From Priapulus caudatus (lineage: Eukaryota; Priapulida; Priapulimorpha; Priapulimorphida; Priapulidae): 44,772 nt of DNA. Of this stretch, positions 1-9,182 are shown piece after piece; the first letter of the stretch is position 1, and every line of letters begins with the position of its first letter. The DNA lies in assembly GCF_000485595.1 (NCBI RefSeq), contig NW_014578471.1, forward strand, positions 30,626 to 75,397. The letters are read 5' to 3'. Below the pieces are notes generated by a model. The model worked only from the letters and a program-made list of their open reading frames with translations, ran no database searches and had not been told where the DNA came from. The position numbers and the translations under genes are program-made.

Positions 1-1320
1 GGCAGTATGATAGCTTTCTCATAGCTCCCACTTGAGTTTGTTTAGTGTGGTGAGTTGGTTCAGTGTGTTCAGATGTAAAAATGTATTCACTCAACTCTAT
101 TTGAGTCATTGTTAATGAATGTGAAATGCATTTTATTTCAATTCCATTGGCCTATTCTGTGAATAAATGTGTTGTGCTAATATAGATCTTTGTGGTCCGT
201 GATTTGTAGGCTACACATGTAGGCTGAATGATAAAGCATAGTACTGAAAAACAAGCTAAAGATTTGGAGTTGACGTAGGTTATTTTGGCATTATTTTACT
301 GGTCCGGCGCCACTTGAGATCAGATGGGCTGTATGAGGCCCATGAACCAAAATGAGTTTGACACCCTGGTCTAGACTCTAGACTCTAGACCCTGCTCAAC
401 CATGCGATGTAGCTGTTCAGCTGCCAGACTGTCCTGTTCCATGTTTTGTGGATGTCATGGGATGGAAGAATGCCAGAATTAACAAACAAAGTCAATATCT
501 TCCTATGATGCAGATGATGTGTGTGAGCCAAGTGACTAAGATAACTATAATTGCTACAACTTGGACATCTTGAATTGTGTTGTATTGCTTGCCTGCTGCT
601 TTTTTAATGATGTATATTGTTAGAGGTTTATTTGCGTGCACGTGCATGTGTGTGTGTGTGTTCCTGTATGTTTTTTTTAAATTTGATGTTAGAGCTTATT
701 CATGTGTTTCAGTTGATATATTGACTAAGAATATGTAGGGTTTTGCTAAAAAAATCAAGTCTCTATGTGCTTTTTTGATCGAGTTATAGTGAATATTAGA
801 TTTCGGAGTCGGCCATTTTGTTTTTTGATTTTATGAAAAATGCTCAGATGCCAAGGTGGCATACGATGGATTTGTGTTCAGTATGGTCCAAGCTACCAGA
901 ATCTGTAATAAAATGTTGTATGTACTCTAATTCCCACCCATGGCTCAAAACTGCCACCGGACTATTTGTGATTTCTATTGTGCGTTTACTAGATGCTGCT
1001 AGTCCGGTGGCAGAATTGATCTATTCGATTTTTAAATCCTGCTTTTGTTAATTGCTGCCAGACTATGCTGGTTGATAGTTAAATTGTCAGCCCTTCAGAT
1101 AATAATTAGATGTTTAATACTTAACACGCAGTAATTTTTAAAACTAATGAGCTTTCATGTATTATTTTTTTTATTGTAATTGCAATGGTACGAGAAACAT
1201 GCGGCAGACGTCACCAGTTGTGTATTTAAAATGCGAGACAAGACTTGCACAGTCAGAGGCATAGTCATAATAACTTGAATATTGCTTTGTTCTTCATGCT
1301 AACTCTTTAAATTTCACTCA
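1..1320. other. No gene seen; leader of the Ulp1 relic
   Basis: I see no convincing coding sequence here. There is a short tandem run of a 7-base unit near 371-391 and a small GT run near 648-660. The last bases before 1321 have the form of a 3' splice site: a branch-point-like CTAAC near 1298, a pyrimidine-rich stretch, then CAG at 1318-1320. The stretch upstream may therefore be intron of the gene that follows. Confidence 0.5.
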
Positions 1321-1953
1321 GGTTGTGAGACAGTACAGCCACTCCATGTTGATAAAGGTCACTGGGTGGTTGTGGCAAACATATGTGGAGACAAAAATTT
1401 CCAGGTATATGACACTCTGCCAAGGCATAACGCCTGCTTATGCGCACTCCAAAAAAGGTTATAACCATAGAGTCTGTAAATATGCATCGTCTAGATGGTG
1501 GAACTGACTGTGAAGTTTTTGCAATTGCAGTCATGGTTTGTTTGTGCAATAGAGTAAATCCTTCAAAATGTTTTTATAGGCAATCCGAAATGCCCGAATA
1601 TTTGTATAACTGTTTCAGAAACAAAATTCTGTCGAATTTCCCTCTGTTTGCCAGAACTCAACCAAAATTCAAAATTGGTTCATTGTTTGTGGACCGAGTA
1701 CGTGTACTGTGTGTGCAGGCTTCCAGGGAAGAAAGAAGTGCCAATGGTTGAATGTTGGAAATGTAAGGAATGGTACCACGCAACATGTGTTAGTATTAGC
1801 GAAAAGGTCTGGCCTCATCGAAATGAGGTTTACGCCTGTAATCAATGCCTGGGAACTTCAAAAAACACTACAGGTAAAGGAAGCTCTGTGCTAATTGAAC
1901 AGCATCAACCAACAAATATATGGAGTTGCACTCACTCACAACAAATCCTGTAG
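1321..1953 (+). pseudogene. Ulp1-like cysteine protease fragment plus C-terminal PHD finger
   Basis: Two recognisable domains sit in three frames. The first part (from 1324) has the Ulp1/C48 His motif GHWVVVANICG and an acidic VYDTL. After a 1-nt shift in an A-run near 1450, the catalytic region reads GGTDCEVFAIA, with Cys in the expected place. A second shift near 1640 leads to a PHD finger spanning about 1702-1850, with the Cys4-His-Cys3 spacing C-x-C-x12-C-x2-C-x4-H-x2-C-x16-C-x2-C and the usual WYH. Ulp1-type domains cleave ubiquitin-like modifiers; PHD fingers usually read histone tails. This Ulp1-then-PHD order is, from memory, common in high-copy TE-linked genes of aquatic animals. A splice acceptor at 1320 suggests a lost or distant 5' exon. 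Two shifts make this copy a probable pseudogene, unless they are sequencing errors. Confidence 0.75.
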
Positions 1954-2489
1954 TGACCAAAAAATCACTACAGCACAATATATCTTACAACTCATGTGGA
2001 GCGACCTTACTTTGGAATTTGATGTTATTGGACCATACTATGTCATTAAAGCTGCACTTGAACACAAACATATCATTGCGTCATTGGCAGAAACAATGAG
2101 GCTCTTTGTGGCACATGGATTTCAAATTGAGTGTATTGTATGTGATGGTGCCTGTGCAAACGTGGCTGCTTCAAAATTTCTTTGTACAAGAAGGAAGGTA
2201 TCTTTCAAGAAGGTGTGGCCAGCAATGTGTGTCATCACATCATGGTTCACTAATTGATTCAGTCCACGAGCCATGGGTTTATATCGCTATGTTTCCTTTC
2301 CACCAGTTTGAGCTGATTTGTCATACTAATTTTTATTATCATAATATTACTAAAAAAAATTTATGGGAAATCTTTCTCTCCGTGCATCACATCCACGAAG
2401 CAGGAAGTCGTTATTCTCATGTTCAGACATGTGCTGACAAGAAGCAAATCAAGTTTTGAATTTAAGGTTACAGACGATACTAGGAAAGA
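1895..2489 (+). pseudogene. P-element/THAP9-like transposase fragment (RNase H-like part)
   Basis: An open stretch of about 120 codons (1895-2257) contains a TLEFDVIGPYYV-type segment followed about 35 residues later by IVCDGACANVAASK. This pair resembles the RNase H-like region of P-element/THAP9-type transposases of invertebrates, where a VxDGAxxN motif is typical. The reading then shifts and decays. The ORF starts inside the end of the PHD relic, so the two are separate elements laid side by side or one broken composite. Coding-like sequence seems to resume across the LTR insertion (2494-3165), since the sequence on both sides of the CATG target site can be read in one frame for a few codons before a stop. 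Assignment rests on motif memory only. Confidence 0.5.
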
Positions 2490-2493
2490 CATG

Positions 2494-3165
2494 TGTGACA
2501 AACTTGCATGGAGCACGCCTGTTCACCTAGCTCCTCGCGTTTCCACCAGCAAACTGATAATCTCTTAGCGTTACGTGATTAGGCAATTAATTTTCCCATA
2601 GACAGCGCCATGAGTACGTGAGCTCGTTGAGTGACACCAGACGTCACAAGGGGCGGAGCCAGGGGGTATATAAGCAGCCACCACGCGTGGAGACGCCCCT
2701 TCTTTGCTCACTTTTGCTCTTTTCTTTCTCTTCGCTTTCTGCATTCTTCACTGCCTCCTCTCCTGCGAGGTACACGCTGTAACAATAGTGCTTGTTATCT
2801 ACCAGCGGCGCGATCCCTACGTGATACTCGTGGTGGCCGTTGTCTTCCAATTTATTATTTGTGTATTATGATTTCTGCCTGTCTTATGTCGATGTACGGT
2901 GATTCTTTTCTGTGATTCTTTTCTGTGATTAATTTGCACGACGACGTGAGCTGCAGAAAACGGCGACGGAGTGTCGAGCCGTGTTTGCCTAATATAAGTG
3001 GCGGAATGCCTACACCACACTGGCTCTCTTCTTTATATAACTTGGACTCACTCCTTCCTGAATAACGCGTGCGTAGCTGCCCCCATCTTGGCAGAATCTG
3101 GAGCGGAGTCGTGTCAGACTCCGCGACGTCGCCGACTAGTCAGGACGAGATCGAAAACTGTCACA
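2494..3165 (+). mobile_element. Solo LTR of a gypsy-type retrotransposon, with 4-bp target duplication
   Basis: The 672-bp segment begins TGTGACA and ends TGTCACA, a perfect 7-bp terminal inverted repeat of the TG...CA type. It is flanked on both sides by CATG (2490-2493 and 3166-3169), a 4-bp target duplication as expected for many gypsy or BEL elements. Inside are a GC box near 2650, a CRE-like GACGTCAC near 2641 and a TATA box at 2667-2674, which sets the orientation as +. No internal retroelement sequence is present, so it is a solo LTR left by LTR-LTR recombination. It interrupts the P-element-like fragment, so it is younger than that element. Confidence 0.8.
2667..2674 (+). promoter_or_regulatory. 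TATA box of the solo LTR
   Basis: TATATAAG lies about 20 bases downstream of a GGGGCGG box and is followed about 30 bases later by a pyrimidine-rich stretch that could hold the start site. This is the expected U3/R layout of an LTR promoter and gives the element's direction. Confidence 0.6.
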
Positions 3166-3169
3166 CATG

Positions 3170-3474
3170 CAACATTTTGTATACTAATGTATAACTCTGT
3201 CTTAACTTGCTTACAACCATACAAGCAGACCAACTTGAACATATCATGCTGATCTAAAAGGTGCCGACAATGCACAGGTTAAGACTTAATAATAAGACAG
3301 ATATTAATTCAGAAGTAACAGTGATCTCACAGGTTGCAAACGCATACGAAAACGGGATCTACTTGAGTGCATTTTATTCGGTGGCTCCAGTTTAAGGTAC
3401 TAACTGCCTTTCATAACAATTCTCAGTACATGATATTTTAAATAATCTAATGAATTTCATATTCTATTTTGCAG
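3170..3474. other. Non-coding stretch ending in a splice acceptor
   Basis: No coding signal was seen. The last bases before 3475 read as a pyrimidine-rich tract ending in TTTTGCAG, a good 3' splice site for the exon that follows. Confidence 0.4.
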
Positions 3475-3713
3475 ATGCCACAGTAGAAGTAGTTTGTATA
3501 GATGAAAACAGTGTTCTTCAGGCTATCTACTTCCAGACAAAAGAGGTGAAACAGTCATTCGATGCATGTCCGACGTTACTCTATCTAGATGCAACATACA
3601 AATTAAATGACTTCAGAATGCCATTACACGTTGTTATGATTGAGGATGGAAATTTGGAAAGTGAAATAGTTTGTTTATGGATAGTTGTGAAAGAAGATCA
3701 GTCTACTATATAA
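3475..3713 (+). pseudogene. MULE transposase exon fragment (ZSWIM3-like type)
   Basis: The 79-codon open exon runs from the acceptor at 3474 to a TAA at 3711-3713. It contains FDACPTLLYLDATYKLND followed by MPLHVVMIEDGN and a SEIV segment. This is the first catalytic Asp block of MULE transposases of the type found in ZSWIM3-like genes (an LDATYK core, then a conserved EDG and SE). Mutator-like transposases cut and paste DNA with a DDE triad; only the first D is present here. It is a different lineage from the larger MULE at 4204, whose first-Asp motif is IDATHGT. The sequence after the stop no longer aligns with the family as I remember it, so this is a truncated copy. Confidence 0.65.
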
Positions 3714-4203
3714 AACATTGTAGAAATGCGCAATTTGTGAGTTTTGTGACGTTGGAATTCGCAATACGCCATGTCAGTCGCAGTTAGTTCACGGTCAATG
3801 TGAGTGACGTCGTAATTGAGGAGAAATGGGTCAGGATCTCTAACTCAAGCCTGGTTCTCGACGGGTTTCTCGGCACGACGTTTTTGTGTTCTACAACAGC
3901 AGTAAGTGTTGAAAATTAGAAACTTAATTTGAACTCTTGAACTGAAAATTGACTTCAACTGTAATGCGCAAACGAACACTGCTGAACTCAATATTTTTCT
4001 GTGGTCCCATTCACGTGTAGACTTATATGTACATGAGAACTTATGCAACGTGAATGTTGCTCACGATGGTTTTGTAGAAAGTTCGAGAATTGTTGTATTA
4101 AAATTGCAGTGCTGTGAAATGTGAAGTTAAATTGTTATTTTCCTATACACCTATCAATCGTGGATACTAACCCAATATATAAGCTAGGTTAAATCCACTC
4201 ACT
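3714..4203. other. Non-coding; possible untranslated exon and intron of the next gene
   Basis: No coding sequence was recognised. Near 3898-3905 the bases AGCA/GTAAGT form a good splice donor, and near 4168-4175 there is a TATATAAG-like run. Either could belong to the 5' part of the MULE-Ulp1 gene, but nothing fixes a transcript start. Confidence 0.3.
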
Positions 4204-5160
4204 CAACTCGAATGATGCTCACTCCATTTTCATGATGGTTTCCCAGCTAGGATGAAAAATGTGATCCGATTTAGTATACAAACCAAAGAATGGCAAGGTA
4301 GAAGTTTGTGATCCCGCTATTGATAATTTGCCCAAATCCAATGATTTATTTCTTCTTGGTTTCCAAACTAAAGAACAGCTGGCTATGATGAGTTTGCACA
4401 ATGATATTCTTATAATTGATGCAACACATGGAACACATCAGTATGGTTTTCAAGTAGTTAACATTCTTGTTCCGGATGAGTGGGGAAAGGGGTATCCTGT
4501 TGGACACTTTATTACAAGCAATGTAAACGATAGGGTGCTCTACTATTTTTTCAAGGCCATCAAGGATAGATGTCCAGACATGGAAATAAATGTAAACATG
4601 TCAGATGCAGATTACAGTTTAGCACGGTCTATTAAGGCTGTCTTTAGGAAAGACAACATCTATCTACTGTGTAAATGGCATGTTCCGCGAGCATGGCAGA
4701 GATCCCTTCGGCAGTATTTGAAAGATCAGGAACTGTTAGGCAAGGTGTGGAACGATTTATTGGTAATTTTGGATGTCAAGAGCTCAAATGAATTTGACGA
4801 TTTGGTTAGGGAATTTAAAGAACGATATTCTGATACATGCGGTGGTTTTGTAACTTATTTTTGTAGCAATTATTTGAAACCTGGTAAGCCTGAACAGTGG
4901 GCAATGTGCTATCAGATTTTCCCACACAGGGATAGGGATACCACGATGTTCGCAGAGTCGTTCCTCAATAGACTCAAGTCATACTATTTTAAAAAGAAGT
5001 TGAATAAACGAGTTGATGACCTCATATCAACATTACTCATGATCGAAGTAGAAGACTATGTGCAAAGATTTGGTGACCTAAAGTTGCTAAAACCTCAACG
5101 CATGTCTGACATCACGAGGACACGACATCAGAGAGGAATCAACATTTCAGAGTTGCGTTG
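4204..5160 (+). pseudogene. MULE transposase domain of a MULE-SWIM-Ulp1 fusion
   Basis: A continuous frame from about 4265 to 5161 encodes a Mutator-like (MULE) DDE transposase core. Counting from the TTG at 4328, the first Asp is residue 31 (LIIDATHGT), the second Asp residue 93 (MSDADYS), a Cys-x2-His pair falls at 115/118 (LLCKWHV), and the likely catalytic Glu is residue 210 (FAESFLNRLKSYYF). All parts of the triad are kept. Upstream, homology-like sequence continues in frame back to about 4204 but with two stops (near 4252 and 4261), so the N-terminus is damaged. The frame ends in a TGA at 5159-5161, yet the SWIM part follows at once in another frame, which implies a small indel near 5145-5160. 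The enzyme would excise and insert the element's DNA in the nucleus. Confidence 0.85.
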
Positions 5161-5621
5161 AGAAGACGAATAAGAGTGTATGGCGCGTTCAGTCTCAAGA
5201 TAAAGATAATTCTGAAAAATGGTATTATGTACAACGGATAGATGAAGAATGCAGAGAAGACTTCTGCTTCAACAAATGTAGCGAGTTTGCATGTGCTGGT
5301 CTTTGCTCACATCTTTATGACTGGGAATGCCCTGACCCATCTACATTGTGCAAGCACATTCATAAGGTCCAAACATTTGAGTTAAGAAGCTTAAATTTTA
5401 AGATCAACGAGAAAATTAATCAAGATGAGGAAGCAAATAACATCAGTTTTGTTGCAACTTCTGATGCTGAGCAGCAAAACGAGCAACAATTAATGCAAAA
5501 ATCTGTTGCAAAGCGCGAGGCGGATTTAGCAGAGCTCATCGGATATTTAAGACATGGAGATGTCAAAAAAATGCTCCTCCCCAGTATCAAAAGTACCATC
5601 AAATCGCTATTGGCCCAATGA
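5160..5621 (+). pseudogene. SWIM zinc-finger and linker of the MULE-SWIM-Ulp1 fusion
   Basis: This frame runs without a stop to a single TGA at 5619-5621. It starts with KSVWRVQSQ and reaches a Cys/His cluster ending LCKHIHKV at about 5349-5372, the CxH half of a SWIM finger. The preceding half reads YDWECPDP, where the family normally has C-x-C; the first Cys is replaced by Trp, so the finger may not bind zinc normally. SWIM fingers sit just after MULE cores and are thought to bind DNA or protein. A polar linker with NEQQ and a KREADLAELIGYL helix follows. The same frame continues beyond the TGA into the Ulp1 part, so one stop codon is all that separates the two. Confidence 0.75.
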
Positions 5622-6599
5622 AAACTGGTATCTAAGGGTGCTGTTAGCTATGTTGAACCAGATGAGATGAAAGGAGACACCATTGCCCCTAACATAAAGC
5701 CAGATTTGCAGAAAATGAATAAAGCCTCGAAAAGACGAAAAGCATCACCATCCATTTTTCAAAAGCTGATTGAACCAAATGAATTTAAAAAGAAGAGAAG
5801 ACTACAGTTAATAAACGAGTCAGACGAATACGATGACTTCGAGACACCATTTAAACGACCAGCAGTCCACAAGCCAGTTAATTTCTCGCCATCACTAGAC
5901 ATTGCTAATGAAAAATTACGTGCCCCGCTATTAGTAATCGGTCAGCATAATATTGCAATGCTTTACATGAAATCCATTGAACAGTCTCTGCCTTCTGCTG
6001 AATTTGATGCTCTACATAAGGAGACTAATGGCGAGTTTAGAATAGAATGGCTTTATGAAGTCATTAATGATTTCATCTGGATGCTAAAAGAGAGCAATCC
6101 TAACATTTTGTATGCCTCAACTACTATGATGCAAGCACTAAACATGGGAGCATCTATGGAAAGATTATGGCAGGACGTGTCTCTTCAAGATAAAGACTTC
6201 ATTCTATTTCCCACTAATTATCATGGTAATCACTGGATTATGTTTGCGTTGGATATTTCACAAGGGAAGTTGTTATTTTTGGACCCAATAACATCAACCA
6301 ACATTCCTTCAGATGCTCTGGAAACAGCAGATCGTATTATCAATCTTTTAAATGTCAAAGTTAATATTCAAAAAGTGTATACTGTATCTCCAGACCACGT
6401 GTACCAACAAGATTCATCAAGCTGTGGAGTCTTTGTATGCTATTATGCCAGTCAACTTGCACATAGCTCTCCTTTAACTGACCAATTTAATTCGTCTCAT
6501 TACAAAATGCACATTTATAAGATTCCTTTGGATAGATGCAATTTGGTAACAGCAAAGATCAGAAACACTTGTGGCAAATGCCCTAGATATTGGCAATGA
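5622..6599 (+). CDS. Ulp1/C48 SUMO-protease-like domain fused to the MULE
   Basis: Open from the TGA at 5619 to a TGA at 6597-6599; the first ATG is at 5667 (310 codons). Residues 20-64 are basic and nuclear-signal-like (KRRK, KKKRR). A C48 cysteine-protease fold follows: His189 in GNHWIMFALD, Asp206 in LLFLDPI, Gln247/248 and Cys253 in YQQDSSSCGVFVCYYA. All catalytic residues are intact. Ulp1/SENP enzymes remove SUMO or related tags. Because it shares a frame with the SWIM part and follows it directly, I infer it is the C-terminal domain of one transposon protein rather than a separate gene. Plant MULEs of the Kaonashi type are known to carry captured Ulp1 domains. The unbroken catalytic set suggests recent activity or selection on this half. 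Confidence 0.85.
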   Translation, partial: KLVSKGAVSYVEPDEMKGDTIAPNIKPDLQKMNKASKRRKASPSIFQKLIEPNEFKKKRRLQLINESDEYDDFETPFKRPAVHKPVNFSPSLDIANEKLRAPLLVIGQHNIAMLYMKSIEQSLPSAEFDALHKETNGEFRIEWLYEVINDFIWMLKESNPNILYASTTMMQALNMGASMERLWQDVSLQDKDFILFPTNYHGNHWIMFALDISQGKLLFLDPITSTNIPSDALETADRIINLLNVKVNIQKVYTVSPDHVYQQDSSSCGVFVCYYASQLAHSSPLTDQFNSSHYKMHIYKIPLDRCNLVTAKIRNTCGKCPRYWQ

Positions 6600-7234
6600 T
6601 GATGTTTGCATAACTGATAGTTATGCAATCGTGGGGGTCGAATTATTAGCTATATCAGGAAACTATACAATAGCATGAATAAGGTTCTGCATAATATTAT
6701 TTATCATATTTATGTGCGACTGTCAGGCCAAGACAGCCAAAATTGAATTCTATTGAATCCTCCTATCTTTCATTACATTTCTCCCCACCCGTATTTACCT
6801 TCTCTCTCCCCCCCGAACCCTTCACCTAACCCTCCCTACTACCCTCTCCTCCCTAGTTCTTCTCCACTTTTTTTCACCCCATTATCTCCACTGCCTGTGC
6901 ATGCACTCCATTTTCTGCTAACCCTGTCCGCCCACCCATCCCACCCCGGCCGGCCCATCGTCTCAGTCAACTCCCTTTCCTATTTCCTGCATATCGTATA
7001 TACCTTCTATAACTTGTTTTTTTTTATATATATCAGCAGTCCAACAATGTTCCGCACAATGTGTGGACATGAGCTGCAGCCAGATATTAATTTTTGGTAA
7101 AAAAATCGGTAAAACATGTTGCAGCATTTTTCATATAGCTATCGATTGTAACCTCAATCTAAACACATAACAAGTTCACCTAAAAACACCATCGATCAAG
7201 TTAGATTTAGATGGGATGGCTTCATTTTGTTTCA
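6600..7234. other. No gene; pyrimidine-rich block
   Basis: From about 6755 to 6960 the + strand is a long C/T-rich block with few purines, which opens a reading frame by composition only. The rest shows no coding signal. Confidence 0.5.
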
Positions 7235-7600
7235 CTGATAACTATGTGGCGGTGGTACCGGTTGCCACGAGCCCTCGGCCGGCAGGGATTGAGCTTGCCC
7301 GCTGGGGGGATTAAATGTTCTGTGTTTGTAATCGGTTCTGTGTTTGTAATGTCTTTCTTTCTATTTAGTGTGTTTTGAAGCGTATTGCAGCAAGTACTCA
7401 CTCACCGGCCGAATTCTATGGGGGCTGCCATTGGTCGCGATTGTAACCCCCTCTAGTGGCCGAGAGTGGCGCTAGCGTAGGAAACAGCTGGCGTGGTGGA
7501 GGGCGTGTGCAAAAAGTGTGGTTAGCGGCGTAGGTTTTGAGCGGTGCGGGCGAGCACACGTCGAGCTGCGAGATAAAGAATTTCACAGTTAGAGTCCAGG
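7235..7600 (+). mobile_element. LTR-like remnant related to the gypsy LTR at 24283
   Basis: It begins TGTGGCGGTGGTACC and, like the complete LTR at 24283 (TGTAGCGGTGGCACC), goes on to a GCCCTCGG segment, an ATGTT/GT-rich tract, and a GGGGGC-GCCAT segment followed by CCTCTAG. The shared order suggests the same LTR family at some distance. An 18-bp unit is tandemly doubled at about 7317-7352. No matching 3' end was found before the Harbinger-type terminus at about 7601, so it is either truncated or broken by that insertion. Confidence 0.4.
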
Positions 7601-7809
7601 GGCCGGTTTCACGAAGCGTGATTAACTTTAATTATGTTTAAATCACTAATCATACTTAACTTCCCGTAATTATGATTAGTTAGTCATACTTAAAAAAATC
7701 ACAGAGCGATTTAAGTACATATTTAACTAATCACAAAATTAGTTAAATTAAATACGTAATTAGCCAACTTAATCATATCCAAAATAGCGGACATTGACGC
7801 AACGCAAAT
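7601..7809 (+). mobile_element. Harbinger-type terminal region
   Basis: GGCCGGTTTCACGAAGCGTG is of the kind seen at ends of PIF/Harbinger elements and their miniature derivatives in invertebrates. It is followed by about 150 bases of AT-rich sequence with many TAATCA/TGATTA words on both strands. A Myb/SANT gene, the usual second gene of Harbinger elements, begins directly downstream. I found no convincing opposite terminus, so the element is probably truncated on its right side. Confidence 0.45.
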
Positions 7810-8229
7810 GCTAATTTATCCCGAAAATCAACAAATAGCGAAGAACGCAAGGCGAATTTCACAGCAAGTAAGAAATCCTATCTGGCAGACCTCGTCAAGG
7901 ATAATTACAACATACTATTCGGACAATTTACAAGCAGCTTAACTGCAAAAATGAAGAACGAGAAATGGGAGGCGATCGCCGGAAACATCAACGCCATAGG
8001 TGCGGGAAGCAGAACTGTAGCGGAGTTAAAAACTCTATGGAATAACTTACAAATAAAGGCTAAGCAAGCAAATGGATTTCAAAATAGAGAGTCAGTGAAG
8101 ACAGGAGGCAGGCCAGCACCGACTCCCTTAGACGAAACGACGAATGTGATAATTGGCTTCATGAATGACAAACCGTCATTCAGCGGCATTCCCGGAGGCG
8201 TAGAAACCGGCCCCGTCAGCGATACAAGT
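7810..8229 (+). pseudogene. Myb/SANT-like DNA-binding protein, 5' exon (Harbinger-type partner gene)
   Basis: An open frame (about 7826-8229) encodes KKSYLADLVKDNYNILFGQ, then EKWEAIAGNINAIGAG, RTVAELKTLWNNLQIKAK, and a GGRPAPTPLDE linker. This is the three-helix Myb/SANT-like domain of the NAIF1-type family, which recruits Harbinger transposases to DNA and the nucleus. An ATG at 7809 is one frame away from this reading, and a TGA precedes the open frame, so the start has probably suffered a 1-nt change. The exon ends at a good donor (AA/GTACGT, about 8228). No second exon or Harbinger transposase is visible downstream, where an LTR-like segment starts at 8369. Confidence 0.65.
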
Positions 8230-8423
8230 ACGTTTATTTTATTTGTCTATTTATTGGTATTTAACACTTATATGCTACACGACAAGTTTTGATTTCCCAC
8301 ACGAGTGTTTATTTCTATGAGTTTAGGATGATTTGTTTTTATTCATTACGCTATTGTTTGGGTGTCAATGTGGGGAACACACGTCAAGGTCACCTTTAGA
8401 ATTAGCTCACGTAGGCCTAGTAC

Positions 8424-8431
8424 TATAAATA
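8424..8431 (+). promoter_or_regulatory. TATA box
   Basis: TATAAATA stands 300 bases upstream of a short ATG-initiated frame and 430 bases upstream of an AATAAA signal. It is a good core-promoter match, but its use is inferred. Confidence 0.45.
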
Positions 8432-8732
8432 GCCCTTCGCGTCGCCGCGTTCGTTTCCGTCACCCGGAGCGACCCCCACCACTTCCGGAAACTCAGCGGC
8501 TTCTTGCGGGGCGACACGACGTAGACGCAGCTCGGCGCGGAGCGCCACCGTCGCTGCCACATCGTCGGCGCCCAGGGATGAGAAGATGAGACAGCGACAA
8601 CGTCCATCCGCCGACCGCTCGTGAGCCGACGTCGGAGCCGAACATCGCCTCCCTTCGCAGACAACAGCAAGATAGTCGAGGATGCTGCCTGCACATCTAA
8701 GAACAGAGACAGGATAGCCACGTGCAGATCGG

Positions 8733-8861
8733 ATGGAGGAGATGGCTGAGGGGCAGGTGAGATTGTCGCAGGACATCTTACACGCACGCATCTCAGACGA
8801 CGTACGTGTGCTGGGCCTATTCACAGATAGGGTAAGAGCGCTCGCACGCAGGCATTGTTAG
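8733..8861 (+). CDS. Short 42-codon ORF between TATA box and AATAAA
   Basis: ATG at 8733 opens a 42-codon frame beginning MEEMAEGQVRLSQDILHARI and ending at a TAG (8859-8861). The AATAAA at 8862 follows the stop codon directly. The peptide is charged, with a likely amphipathic helix, and resembles nothing I know. Alternatively the frame is chance within an LTR leader. GGTAAGAG at 8831 could be a splice donor, in which case this is a first exon. Confidence 0.25.
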   Translation: MEEMAEGQVRLSQDILHARISDDVRVLGLFTDRVRALARRHC

Positions 8862-9182
8862 AATAAATCTAGGCTGAACGACTAGACCTTACCTAATAAT
8901 TCATGCATTTGTGTTTGATTCTGGTTGTACTGTATTATGCGAGTGACACGCGTACTGCATATATACACAGACATCAATACGAGCAACGACAGAGTGCGTG
9001 TCATTCAGAATGCCGCACTAGGACGTAAACACAGACAGCGACAGTAAATTGTATGACATCTAAGTGAAAATAGACACGTGACTAATAGACCGAGACGGGT
9101 CAAGCCAGTATTGCAGCAACAAGCAAGAGCGCTTCATCTTCACGGATCACGTAAGCATACCAGTGTCTAGTTAACCCCTACA

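Larger units (their letters stand above)
8369..9182 (+). mobile_element. LTR-like cassette with its own TATA box and poly(A) signal
   Basis: The segment begins TGTGGGG and ends CCCCTACA, imperfect inverted ends of TG...CA type, about 814 bp apart. It contains a clear TATA box (8424-8431) and an AATAAA 430 bases later (8862-8867), the order expected for U3, R and U5. I could not find a target-site duplication or a primer-binding site, so the boundaries are tentative. GC content and CpG use from about 8430 to 8640 are well above the flanks. Confidence 0.35.

Noticed and set aside
2631-2915. 94-codon frame in the solo LTR
   Set aside because: It lies over the TATA box and leader of the LTR and has no protein-like features.
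6753-7100. 115-codon Pro/Ser-rich frame
   Set aside because: It reflects the C/T-rich block; no motif or start context supports it.
8204-8213. GAAACCGGCC as the right terminal repeat of the Harbinger-type element
   Set aside because: It lies inside the Myb/SANT coding frame as ordinary codons, and the match to the left end stops after about ten bases.
8407-8824. Minus-strand frames of 126-133 codons
   Set aside because: GC-rich shadow frames opposite the LTR-like cassette, with no recognisable domains.
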